This document shows, piece by piece, positions 1 to 7,270 of a stretch of 64,000 nt of DNA; positions within the stretch are counted from its first letter, which is position 1; each line of letters begins with the position of its first letter. The notes under the pieces were generated by a model. That model searched no databases. It worked only from the letters and a program-made list of their open reading frames with translations, and had not been told where the DNA came from. The position numbers were made by a program, and so were the translations under genes. Where the stretch lies: the NCBI RefSeq assembly GCF_030409845.1, contig NZ_JAUFQQ010000005.1, positions 372,001-436,000 on the forward strand. Direction: 5' to 3'. This DNA comes from Flavobacterium branchiarum (GTDB lineage Bacteria > Bacteroidota > Bacteroidia > Flavobacteriales > Flavobacteriaceae).

Positions 1-2
1 TA

Positions 3-371
3 TCAAAAAGTCAAATTGCACAACAAAAATGTCAAGATGTAAGGATTAAAAGGTTAAGCAGTAAAATTGAAACAAATCAAAATGAATTGCTTCGTGAGAT
101 AACAACAATGGCCAGCAAGAAACTCGTCATTATTTTAAACACAGATGAAAAACAGTCTAACGATGATTTATACACATTGATAGGCACTAACAAAGCCGAT
201 TTTGACAAAGCTTATATTGACTTAATAATCGAATCTATTAGTGACCAGATTGAATTGCTAAAATCAATTACAAGAGAGACAAATGATACCGATATTATAA
301 AACTATCGATTAAATATTTGCCCACACAGTACCGCTTTCTAGACGAATCGAAAGCACTTAAAAAAGAATAA
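3..371 (+). CDS. DUF4142-type protein, 5' end outside window
   Basis: The frame is open from the first bases of the window to the TAA at 369-371, giving about 122 residues with no true start inside; the TTG at 87 and ATG at 108 are internal. The visible part has an upstream stretch rich in K, Q and N and then FDKAYIDLIIE, spaced before LSIKYLPTQYRFLDES. This matches the C-terminal half of DUF4142 (PF13628), a ferritin-like four-helix family of exported proteins of unknown role, in which FDxAYi and a terminal LPxxxxHL are typical; here the usual final His region is FLDES. It sits upstream of a cluster of envelope-stress-like genes, which fits DUF4142 context. The signal peptide, if any, lies off the window. 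Confidence 0.6.
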   Translation, partial: SKSQIAQQKCQDVRIKRLSSKIETNQNELLREITTMASKKLVIILNTDEKQSNDDLYTLIGTNKADFDKAYIDLIIESISDQIELLKSITRETNDTDIIKLSIKYLPTQYRFLDESKALKKE

Positions 372-409
372 CATTTTACTCCTTGTGTGTAATTTGTATA
401 GCCTGTTTG

Positions 410-562
410 AATACATAAAAACATAGTTCCGATAATTCGGAATAAGATTATTAATCAAAATCGTTTCAAGAAAAATTACATTTTTTGGGACATGGCTTTA
501 TAGTGCTTTATTTTAAGTCAAAAGTCTTTTAAAAGTTTTGTCAAACTATTTTTAATAAACAA
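410..562. repeat. Degenerate MITE-like element, copy 1
   Basis: This stretch between the DUF4142 gene and the porin-like gene is a diverged copy of the 151-bp element at 10794-10944. Shared blocks are ACATAGTTCCGATA near the left end, TTCAAGAAAAAT in the middle, TTATTTTAAGT towards the right and GTCAAACTAT at the right end. The terminal inverted repeats are decayed here (AATACATAAAAACATAGTT at the left, AACTATTTTTAATAAAC at the right). It carries no reading frame. Confidence 0.55.
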
Positions 563-682
563 AAAAAAACGAACAACAAGCCGTTTAATGCCATTACGAT
601 AGTATAGCCTTTAATCAAATGAATTAAGATTTTTTAAATAGTACCCCAATAATTAATGTCTAAGCCATAAAAATTAAAAACT

Positions 683-1336
683 ATGAAAAACAAAGCCCAA
701 TTATTATACGCACTTACCGTATTTATCTCAGCCTCTTTTGGAATTGCAAATGCACAAAGCACTCCCGTAGGAGCCGAATTCGGAATTAAAGGAGGAGTAA
801 ATATGTCCAATCTATATTCTGGTAATGTCGATGACAAAAATGCTACATATGGATTCAATGCTGGTTTTTACGCCGCATTTCCAATATCAGATAACATTTT
901 CATACAGCCCGAAATACTATATACCACGAAGGGAGCTGAACTGGAATACAATAACGCCTTTGTAAGCGGAGTTGGTAAATTTAGACTGAATTATATCGAA
1001 GTTCCGTTATTGGTGAAATTCAAATTAACACAAAACTTCAATATTCATGTAGGTGGTTACGCCTCTTACTTGGTCGATGGTAAAGTAACCAACGAATCTA
1101 GCGCAGGTGGCGCATTCGATTTTGAAGAAAACGTAAGTGCCGATGACTTTAACCGATTCGATGCTGGTTTATCTGCTGGTGTTGGTGTAGATTTTGACCC
1201 GCTTAGCATCGGATTACGTTACAATTACGGATTAACAACCGTAGGAAAAGAACGTAGTTTCGCAGGAACTTCATATACTTTTCCAGATGCAAAAAACAGC
1301 AATTTAAGTTTATACGTTTCATATAAACTAAATTAA
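683..1336 (+). CDS. Outer-membrane beta-barrel protein (PorT/OmpA-barrel like)
   Basis: 217 residues. A signal peptide ends near residue 25 (FGIANAQS). The mature part alternates short amphipathic strands (EFGIKGGVNMSN, GFNAGFYAAFPI, IFIQPEILYTTKGAEL, YIEVPLLVKFKL, FNIHVGGYASYLV, FDAGLSAGVGVDF, LSIGLRYNYGL) and ends in an aromatic-rich strand LSLYVSYKLN. This is the pattern of the eight-stranded outer-membrane beta-barrel family (PF13568/PF13505) abundant in Bacteroidota. The ATG at 683 is well placed, with the stop codon of no other gene nearby. No ligand or partner can be assigned. It may be co-expressed with the small stress-type genes downstream. Confidence 0.8.
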   Translation: MKNKAQLLYALTVFISASFGIANAQSTPVGAEFGIKGGVNMSNLYSGNVDDKNATYGFNAGFYAAFPISDNIFIQPEILYTTKGAELEYNNAFVSGVGKFRLNYIEVPLLVKFKLTQNFNIHVGGYASYLVDGKVTNESSAGGAFDFEENVSADDFNRFDAGLSAGVGVDFDPLSIGLRYNYGLTTVGKERSFAGTSYTFPDAKNSNLSLYVSYKLN

Positions 1337-1427
1337 CCTTAGAAGGTCAATATACAAAAAACTTATTTCGCACTTGCTAAAAATTAAATTAAGCATTCCC
1401 CATTATTAACCCTTAAATACAAATGTC

Positions 1428-1580
1428 ATGTCAAATTTATTATACACCGTTGCCATTATTTTAGTTATACTGTGGGCCTTAGGTTTCTTTGTTTACAGCT
1501 TAGGGAGCATTATCCACATCTTATTAATCATTGCAATTATTGCAGTTCTTTTAAGATTAATTAAAGGCAGAGAAGTTTAG
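1428..1580 (+). CDS. lmo0937-family small membrane protein
   Basis: A 50-residue gene (MSNLLYTVAIILVILWALGF at the start, LLRLIKGREV at the end). It has two hydrophobic helices joined by a short turn, FVYSLGS, and a basic C-terminus. This is the pattern of the lmo0937 (DUF5670) membrane protein family, which is common in stress-induced operons; function unknown. An out-of-frame ATG at 1423 overlaps its start but hits a stop after 13 codons, so the ATG at 1428 is chosen. It lies between the barrel protein and the YtxH gene, in the same direction, and is probably part of the same stress-type cluster. Confidence 0.75.
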   Translation: MSNLLYTVAIILVILWALGFFVYSLGSIIHILLIIAIIAVLLRLIKGREV

Positions 1581-1617
1581 AAACAAATTATTTTATTAAA
1601 CATTAAATACAAATATT

Positions 1618-1887
1618 ATGAAAACGAGTAACACCATTTTAGGAATTATTGGAGCAGCAGCTGCTGGAGCATTATTAGGAGTATTGTTTGCACCAGATAA
1701 AGGATCAAAAACGAGACAAAAAATAGCTGATAAAAGCAAAGATTATAAAGATGACTTTAAAGGTAAACTAGACCATATTGTAAGTACGATTTCTGCAAAT
1801 GGAAAAGAACTTATGGATCAAGGAAAAAACAAATACAATAGAGCAAAAGAAGAAGTTAGCGACGGAATCGAGCATGTAACTAACTAA
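1618..1887 (+). CDS. YtxH-domain protein
   Basis: 89 residues. The N-terminal glycine/alanine-rich helix (ILGIIGAAAAGALLGVLFAP) followed by DKGSKTRQKI is the hallmark of YtxH (PF12732): a single membrane-inserted helix and then a charged amphipathic tail (residues 28-89, Lys/Asp/Glu rich). Family members are general-stress proteins in Firmicutes and Bacteroidota. It starts 37 bp after the lmo0937-like gene and is followed 38 bp later by the holin-like gene, so co-transcription is likely. Confidence 0.85.
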   Translation: MKTSNTILGIIGAAAAGALLGVLFAPDKGSKTRQKIADKSKDYKDDFKGKLDHIVSTISANGKELMDQGKNKYNRAKEEVSDGIEHVTN

Positions 1888-1925
1888 AATAATTTTGTTT
1901 TTTTTCAACATTAAAGCACCGAACT

Positions 1926-2276
1926 ATGGAAACTAAAGCATCAACAACAGATACACTTTTTGAAAAAGCAGAGAATTATACCAAAACAAGTTTTGAATTA
2001 CTAAAACTGAAGTCGGTATCGGTATCCGCAGATGTACTCTCATCATTAACATCGCAAATTATTGTAGCTATTGTTGTTGCTTTTTTTAGTTTATTCTTCA
2101 ACGTTGGATTGAGTTTGCTTATTGGTAAACTCCTAGGCGAATATTATTATGGTTTTTTCATAATAGCTTTTGCTTATTTAATCCTTGCCATTGTATTGTA
2201 CAAAAAACAAGAGAAATGGATTAAGGGACCAATAGGAAATATTATCATTTCGCTTTTATTAAAAAAGAGGAATTAA
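1926..2276 (+). CDS. Phage-holin-family (Actino-holin-X like) membrane protein
   Basis: 116 residues with a polar N-terminus of about 40 residues, then two strong transmembrane helices (about 43-70 and 75-92) and a basic C-terminus (KKQEKW, LLKKRN). This matches the holin superfamily III / DUF1469 type proteins. Despite the family name, they are usually chromosomal and linked to YtxH genes in stress clusters, not to lysis. No phage genes lie nearby. The role is unknown. Confidence 0.7.
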   Translation: METKASTTDTLFEKAENYTKTSFELLKLKSVSVSADVLSSLTSQIIVAIVVAFFSLFFNVGLSLLIGKLLGEYYYGFFIIAFAYLILAIVLYKKQEKWIKGPIGNIIISLLLKKRN

Positions 2277-2309
2277 ATGATTTGAAATTAATCTTAAAAC
2301 CAATTTCTT

Positions 2310-2651
2310 ATGAGAACCAATAACGCTACAGATGATTTGAATGAAATGATTTTGCAATTAAAAAATCAGCAAGAAGCCGAATGGATTGATTTGAAAGATA
2401 TATTTCATGATCTAAAAGAAGGTTTAAAACCCCTAAACTTAATTAAAAATACCTTAGCGGAGATTGATGAGGGCATTGATATAAAAAGCAATCTATTGAA
2501 ATCTCTTTTTAGTATCGGAGCTGGATATTTATCCAAAAAGATACTTATAGGAAGTACTCGCAATAAGGTAACAAGCTTTTTTGGTTCGATGTTTCAATTG
2601 GCAGTAACCAATTTTATTTCGAGAAAAACTACAAGCCATAGTAAAGATTAA
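2310..2651 (+). CDS. Conserved hypothetical protein of the YtxH/holin cluster
   Basis: 113 residues, starting 33 bp after the holin-like gene. The first 55 residues are charged and helical (NEMILQLKNQQEAEWIDLKD). The rest is weakly hydrophobic, with a glycine-containing segment (LLKSLFSIGAGYLSKKILIG) and a basic tail. Proteins of this shape habitually close Flavobacterium YtxH/holin operons and may be peripheral membrane partners. No catalytic motif is visible. The operon ends here: a strong terminator follows at 2833-2870. Confidence 0.6.
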   Translation: MRTNNATDDLNEMILQLKNQQEAEWIDLKDIFHDLKEGLKPLNLIKNTLAEIDEGIDIKSNLLKSLFSIGAGYLSKKILIGSTRNKVTSFFGSMFQLAVTNFISRKTTSHSKD

Positions 2652-2832
2652 CAATAAAGTAATTAATCAAAAAAGTCGCAAAGCTTTCAGCCTTAAAGCC
2701 TCAGAAACTTAGCAACTTGAAACCTAAAAAAAATATTCAGCATATTGCTTCTTTATACGTTTTTACATTATAACGATTAATTGAGTAAATGCTCTCACTA
2801 TATATTTTTTACCTACAATAAATAATATTGCC

Positions 2833-2870
2833 AAAAAAGCTAAGTATGCTGGTACTTAGCTTTTTTTTTG
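2833..2870 (+). terminator. Rho-independent terminator of the small-gene cluster
   Basis: A perfect 10-bp stem, AAGCTAAGTA (2837-2846) with TACTTAGCTT (2853-2862), has a 6-nt loop and is followed by a run of T to 2869. Confidence 0.8.
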
Positions 2871-2883
2871 TTTAAGATTTAAA

Positions 2884-2921
2884 ACCATAAAAAAATGCCT
2901 AACTAAAATTAGTCAGGCATT
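2884..2921 (-). terminator. Terminator of prfA
   Basis: Stem arms AATGCCTAACT (2894-2904) and AGTCAGGCATT (2911-2921) pair with one G-U wobble. On the minus strand the hairpin is followed by a U-rich tract (the A run at 2889-2895). It lies 29 bp beyond the prfA stop. Confidence 0.75.
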
Positions 2922-2949
2922 ATATAATCTTAAAAAGTAGCTTCTAGAA

Positions 2950-4026
2950 TTAGAATACTTCGCTAGCTTCTTTTAATTTCTCAGTATTGTTTACCAATTG
3001 TAACTCATCTACAATTTTCTGAATATCACCATTCATGATGTTACCCAAATCATATAAAGTAAGTCCAACACGGTGATCTGTAACACGCCCTTGCGCATAG
3101 TTATACGTACGAATCTTAGCCGAACGGTCACCTGAGCTTACCTGAGAAGTACGCTTAGTAGCATCCTCAGCTTCTTTCTTAGCCAATTCTTGTTCGTATA
3201 AACGAGAACGTAAAACGTTTAATGCCTTATCTTTATTCTTGTGTTGCGATTTTTGATCCTGACATTGTGCCACCAAACCAGTTGGAATGTGCGTTAAACG
3301 TACTGCCGATTTAGTTGTATTTACCGATTGTCCACCAGGTCCTGACGAACAGAAAAAGTCAACACGTACATCGTTCATATCGATTTGCACATCAAACTCC
3401 TCAGCTTCAGGAAGAACCATAACCGTAGCAGCCGATGTATGCACACGACCTTGAGTTTCTGTTTGAGGAACACGTTGTACACGGTGAACACCAGCTTCAA
3501 ACTTCAATGTACCGTAAACATCCTCACCAGTAACTTCAAAAATCACCTCTTTAAATCCTCCCGAAGTTCCCTCGTTCATATCTACAACCGAAGTTCTCCA
3601 TCCACGATTCTCACAGTATTTTGTGTACATACGGAAAAGATCTCCAGCAAAAATACTTGCCTCATCTCCACCCGTACCAGCACGAATCTCAACCATTACG
3701 TTTTTAGCATCCTCTGGATCTTTAGGAATCAACATAAATTTAATTTCATCCTCTAGTTCTGGTAAACGCTGTTTGGCTTCGTCCAATTGCATTTTGGCCA
3801 TTTCAACCATATCGGCATCGCTACCATCAGCAATTATCTCATTAGCCTCTTCTATATTAGCCAACAAAAGCACGTATTCGTCGCGTTTTTCTGCCAATGC
3901 TTTTAAGCTCTTGTACTCTTGATTCAATTGCACATAACGCTTCTGATCCGAAATAACATCCGGTTGGATGATTAAATCAGAAATCTCGTCGAAACGTTGT
4001 TTTACTATTTGAAGTCTATCTAACAT
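2950..4026 (-). CDS. prfA: Peptide chain release factor 1
   Basis: 358 residues, normal length. RF1 recognises UAA and UAG in the ribosomal A site and triggers peptidyl-tRNA hydrolysis in the cytoplasm. The GGQ catalytic tripeptide is at 231-233 ([17 protein letters not shown]). The PxT codon-recognition tripeptide is PQT at 187-189 within [20 protein letters not shown], which identifies RF1 rather than RF2 (SPF). The acidic domain 1 and [16 protein letters not shown] are also present. It is transcribed alone, with its own terminator downstream and a long non-coding region upstream. Confidence 0.97.
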   Translation of the reverse strand: MLDRLQIVKQRFDEISDLIIQPDVISDQKRYVQLNQEYKSLKALAEKRDEYVLLLANIEEANEIIADGSDADMVEMAKMQLDEAKQRLPELEDEIKFMLIPKDPEDAKNVMVEIRAGTGGDEASIFAGDLFRMYTKYCENRGWRTSVVDMNEGTSGGFKEVIFEVTGEDVYGTLKFEAGVHRVQRVPQTETQGRVHTSAATVMVLPEAEEFDVQIDMNDVRVDFFCSSGPGGQSVNTTKSAVRLTHIPTGLVAQCQDQKSQHKNKDKALNVLRSRLYEQELAKKEAEDATKRTSQVSSGDRSAKIRTYNYAQGRVTDHRVGLTLYDLGNIMNGDIQKIVDELQLVNNTEKLKEASEVF

Positions 4027-4668
4027 TTTGTGTATCCTTTTATGGAGTGCAAAATTACGAAATTTTTGTTTAAAATTCTATCATTCAACTTTCAAGTTTT
4101 TCAACTGCCCTCCCAACCTTAATTTTATTGGAATTATAGCCTTTTTTAAGATCTGTTTAACTCCGTTGAATCTTCGGTGTCCTGCTATCCGTTACAATGT
4201 TTTATTGATCCTTCCTCTGTCAGGATGACAAAAAAAGGTTATTCACTTCTCCCGATAGGTATCGGGACAGGGCTAAAAAAATTAAGCGCGTTTACGGTTT
4301 TCAGTAAAGTTTATGAATTATAAGCAATTACGTTTGCCTATTAATATAAAACCTAATCAACATTATCATAGTTAATTTATAATTGATGTAAATCATAACT
4401 CACCAAAGCATAATTATAAAATCAGGTATTTATACGGGGTGGTTAATTTAAATTAAAGACGATGTTTGTTTTTAGGTTGGGATTATGAAAAAAAAAAGAT
4501 AATTAAATACAAATCAGACAACAATAAAATTAACATTAAACAATTATATATTACCATCAAACTAAAACCTTACTTTATCAGACCTATCTATCCAAATTAA
4601 GGCAAATAAATCTAGTTTTATCAGGCTTATGTACTAATTATCTGTAATTCTAATAACCACCTCTATCA
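4027..4668. other. 642-bp non-coding region before the defence-like operon
   Basis: I see no credible gene. Apart from the CCCGATA palindrome at 4250-4267 it is AT-rich sequence with homopolymer runs. It should hold the prfA promoter on one side and the promoter of the 4669 operon on the other; I could not find a clean TTTG/TAnnTTTG pair. Confidence 0.5.
4250..4267. repeat. TCCCGATA palindrome
   Basis: Perfect inverted repeat TCCCGATA-GG-TATCGGGA. Palindromes of this CCCGATA core are scattered in Flavobacterium intergenic regions (recalled, not searched). It is not followed by a T tract, so it is not an obvious terminator. Confidence 0.5.
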
Positions 4669-5730
4669 ATGACTAGAACTCAAACTGAATTAAACATCTT
4701 ACCATCTTTTAATGGTGACTCAATATTTATCAAAACGTATGATGAAAACAATAAAGAAATTATAATTCTTATAGACGGAGGAACACCAGCTACATTTGAA
4801 TATACTTTAAAGAAAAATCTAAAAGATATCGTTAAGATTGATATTCTTGTACTAACCCATATAGATAATGATCACATAGGAGGATTAATTAATTTTTTCA
4901 AAAATAGTATATCAGAAAAAATTGAAATTGGAGAAATTTGGTACAATCAGCCAGATATTGAATTCTATCAGAAAAAGACTAAAAAAGCAATGATTAATGT
5001 ACCACAAGCAGAAGATTGGAAAACCTTAATAAAACAAAAAAAGCAAAGTGTAATAATTAAAGAAATTACTACAGAAACTAAATTGATAAATATTAAAGGT
5101 TTAGAATTTACAATATTATCACCTACTCTAGAAGTTAAAAACAAACTGTATGAAGTCTGGTTAAAAGAAAGAAATAAAGTACACTCCGTAAAAGCTCAAA
5201 TTTGTGCAAGTATGAAAAGTTATTCAAAATCTCTTGAAGAACTTAGTAAAATTGATTTTAAACCAAAAAAAACTATTAATAGTGACATTTACAATTCATC
5301 ATCAATTGCATTTATATTAAAGTGTCCAGATTTAAGCATCCTTCTTTTAGCAGATGCAAGAGCAGAAATTATTAGTAATAATTTAAAAGAACTCTATAAT
5401 GAAACCAAACCTCTTGAAGTAGATTTTGTAAAAATTTCACATCACGGCAGTTTAAATAATACTTCTCAAGAATTATTATCTCTAATTAAATCTAACAACT
5501 ATATAATTTCAACAAATGGTGGTTCTTCAAATCATAAACACCCCTCCAGAGAAACCATTGCCAGAATTGTGTATAAAACCAACAGAACAGATAGTACTTT
5601 AAATATTTACACCAATTATGAAGTTGATAAAATAAAAAATAAAATTGGAGAATTTATAACACAACAAGATTTAGAAAAAGGAAATTGGAATATTGAACAT
5701 AAAAATACTTTCACAAAAGATGATAAATAA
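4669..5730 (+). CDS. MBL-fold metallo-hydrolase, first gene of ABC-3C-like operon
   Basis: 353 residues. The metal-binding signature THIDNDHIGG (H64, D66, D68, H69) is the THxxxDH motif of the metallo-beta-lactamase fold. It is preceded by a strand ending IDGG (36-38) and followed by LLLADAR near 222 and SHHGS at 257-261, the form typical of ComEC-type hydrolases. Between residues 100 and 200 there is a lysine-rich insertion. No signal peptide or membrane helix, so it is cytoplasmic. It overlaps the next gene by 11 bp (ATG at 5720, stop at 5728-5730), indicating translational coupling with the trypsin-like protease. MBL hydrolase plus trypsin-like protease pairs are known from conflict systems such as AVAST type I. 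The substrate (nucleic acid, nucleotide or other phosphoester) is unknown. Confidence 0.8.
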   Translation: MTRTQTELNILPSFNGDSIFIKTYDENNKEIIILIDGGTPATFEYTLKKNLKDIVKIDILVLTHIDNDHIGGLINFFKNSISEKIEIGEIWYNQPDIEFYQKKTKKAMINVPQAEDWKTLIKQKKQSVIIKEITTETKLINIKGLEFTILSPTLEVKNKLYEVWLKERNKVHSVKAQICASMKSYSKSLEELSKIDFKPKKTINSDIYNSSSIAFILKCPDLSILLLADARAEIISNNLKELYNETKPLEVDFVKISHHGSLNNTSQELLSLIKSNNYIISTNGGSSNHKHPSRETIARIVYKTNRTDSTLNIYTNYEVDKIKNKIGEFITQQDLEKGNWNIEHKNTFTKDDK

Positions 5731-6817
5731 CGAACCTGAAAAATACTGTGTCCGTATAACATGTAATGATAAAAAAGGAAGTGGAGTATTAATAGCAGGA
5801 GAAACTTCATTTTATATTTTTACAGCAGCACATTGCTTAGGAGAAGAAAGACCAAACATTGAAAATATTAAAATTCAAAAACAGTCTGATTACAAATCTG
5901 AATTTAAAGACATATCAGTTATCTCAATTAAAGAATTTGATTATGAAAAAGACTACGCACTTTTAGAGATTGATTTTCAAGGTGAAGATCAACTATTATT
6001 ACAGTATAAATTAGCACATAGCTTTTTATCGGATACAAACGTTAAATTTTGTGGATATCAAGGTGTTAATAATGATGAGTATAGGCCTTTTACTAGCAAA
6101 GTAATAACAAGAAGCGATTCTTTTCATAGTTTTAAAATTACCTTGACAGATAGTGATACTTTTCAGCAAGGAGGAGAAGACGGAGATTATATTGCAGGTG
6201 GACTTTCAGGAAGTGGCGTCTTTGTCTATAGACATAAAACTCCTTTTCTTATTGGGATTTTAAATTCTGTTATTACTGAAAAAGCTTGGAACAGTGACAT
6301 TGATTGTTGTTCCGTTCATCATATTCGAAACTATTTTAAAAATTATATTGATTTATCAGATTTAGCCGAATTAAGAAGTTGGACAGAGAATCTGGATAGA
6401 GCATATACAGAGCTTGAAGTTAAAGCCTTTGAAAGTACTGAAAGTGATTTTTTTAAGAAATTACATCGAAAAAACAATGTTCTTTATCCTGAAATTGAAA
6501 AAGCAAATCGTGTCACAACAAAGCAAATTAAAAAATATTTATCAATGTTAAACAACATCAGACAACTTGATAATGAAGCCCCTAATTTGTACATAAAATT
6601 CAAAGAAATAGTAAAAAGATATGTTGATCAAGTAGAAGATGATTATACTAGAGTTGTTAATAATAACAACGAAGCTATTGATAAAAAAAATGAATTACAG
6701 CAAAGACTAAAAGAAGATTTAGATTTTCTTCCAAATAATATGGATATAGATTTTTCAGATTTTCAAATAATCGAATGGTTGGGAGTTTGCACTTTAAATT
6801 TTACAAATAATGATTAG
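5720..6817 (+). CDS. Trypsin-like serine protease with ABC-3C-type C-terminal domain
   Basis: 365 residues from the ATG at 5720; a longer frame starts at TTG 5693 but lies inside the upstream gene. Residues 1-200 form a chymotrypsin-fold protease with a complete triad: His38 in FTAAHC, Asp78 in KDYALLEI, Ser163 in GGLSGSGVF. There is no signal peptide, so the protease acts in the cytoplasm. Residues about 205-365 are an all-helical, charged extension ending IIEWLGVCTLNF. I infer it to be the C-terminal domain that ties effectors to ABC-three-component systems. The stop overlaps the next start by 8 bp (ATGATTAG at 6810-6817). The likely role is an effector held inactive and released by the ATPase complex; this is inference from architecture. 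Confidence 0.7.
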   Translation: MINNEPEKYCVRITCNDKKGSGVLIAGETSFYIFTAAHCLGEERPNIENIKIQKQSDYKSEFKDISVISIKEFDYEKDYALLEIDFQGEDQLLLQYKLAHSFLSDTNVKFCGYQGVNNDEYRPFTSKVITRSDSFHSFKITLTDSDTFQQGGEDGDYIAGGLSGSGVFVYRHKTPFLIGILNSVITEKAWNSDIDCCSVHHIRNYFKNYIDLSDLAELRSWTENLDRAYTELEVKAFESTESDFFKKLHRKNNVLYPEIEKANRVTTKQIKKYLSMLNNIRQLDNEAPNLYIKFKEIVKRYVDQVEDDYTRVVNNNNEAIDKKNELQQRLKEDLDFLPNNMDIDFSDFQIIEWLGVCTLNFTNND

Positions 6818-7265
6818 TATAATACTAGACGAAAAGAAAACCTCAGTATCTATAAGATATAATGCATATTATAAACTTGTTTTACTGCTTACAATTATTA
6901 ATAAATGTGGAAGTAAGAATATAGTAAATCTACAATTAATTCATTTGCTTTTTTGGGCATTAAGAGATGAAAGAAATTATCAAGTCCTTTATGATTTAAA
7001 AAAAGGAAACCGTAATACGTTAATTCCTTGGTCATTTGAATTTGGACTTGAAAAAGTACTAGCGTTGGGTTATATTGAAAAATATATTGATAAAAAAATT
7101 GTAACTAATCAATTAGAAATTGTGTTAACGACAGAAGGTCTTGAAATATTAAATTCTATAAATGAAAATGAGTTGTTTAAAGAGGAAATAGAAAAGATTG
7201 AGACCATCGGAAGAATACCCAAAACACGTTTAGAAAGAGCTAATAACAACTGGAAACTAATATAA
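6810..7265 (+). CDS. Small middle component (ABC-3C MC-like)
   Basis: 151 residues with no enzyme motif. The sequence is helical, with a winged-helix-like segment (KVLALGYIEKYIDKKIVTNQLEIVLTTEG read in pieces around residues 80-112) and a basic C-terminus. Its position between the protease effector and the SMC-like ATPase, its size and its overlap with both neighbours (8-bp overlap upstream, 5-bp gap downstream) match the middle components of ABC-three-component systems described by the Aravind group. Sequence alone does not prove the family; a profile search is needed to place it in one of the MC subfamilies. Confidence 0.55.
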   Translation: MISIILDEKKTSVSIRYNAYYKLVLLLTIINKCGSKNIVNLQLIHLLFWALRDERNYQVLYDLKKGNRNTLIPWSFEFGLEKVLALGYIEKYIDKKIVTNQLEIVLTTEGLEILNSINENELFKEEIEKIETIGRIPKTRLERANNNWKLI

Positions 7266-7270
7266 CCAAC

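Noticed and set aside
1926..2276. Prophage evidence from the holin-like gene
   Set aside because: No phage structural, lysin or integrase gene is nearby and the context is a stress-type cluster.
3385..3922. Long plus-strand open frames inside prfA
   Set aside because: They read on the antisense strand of an intact release-factor gene and have no family-like sequence.
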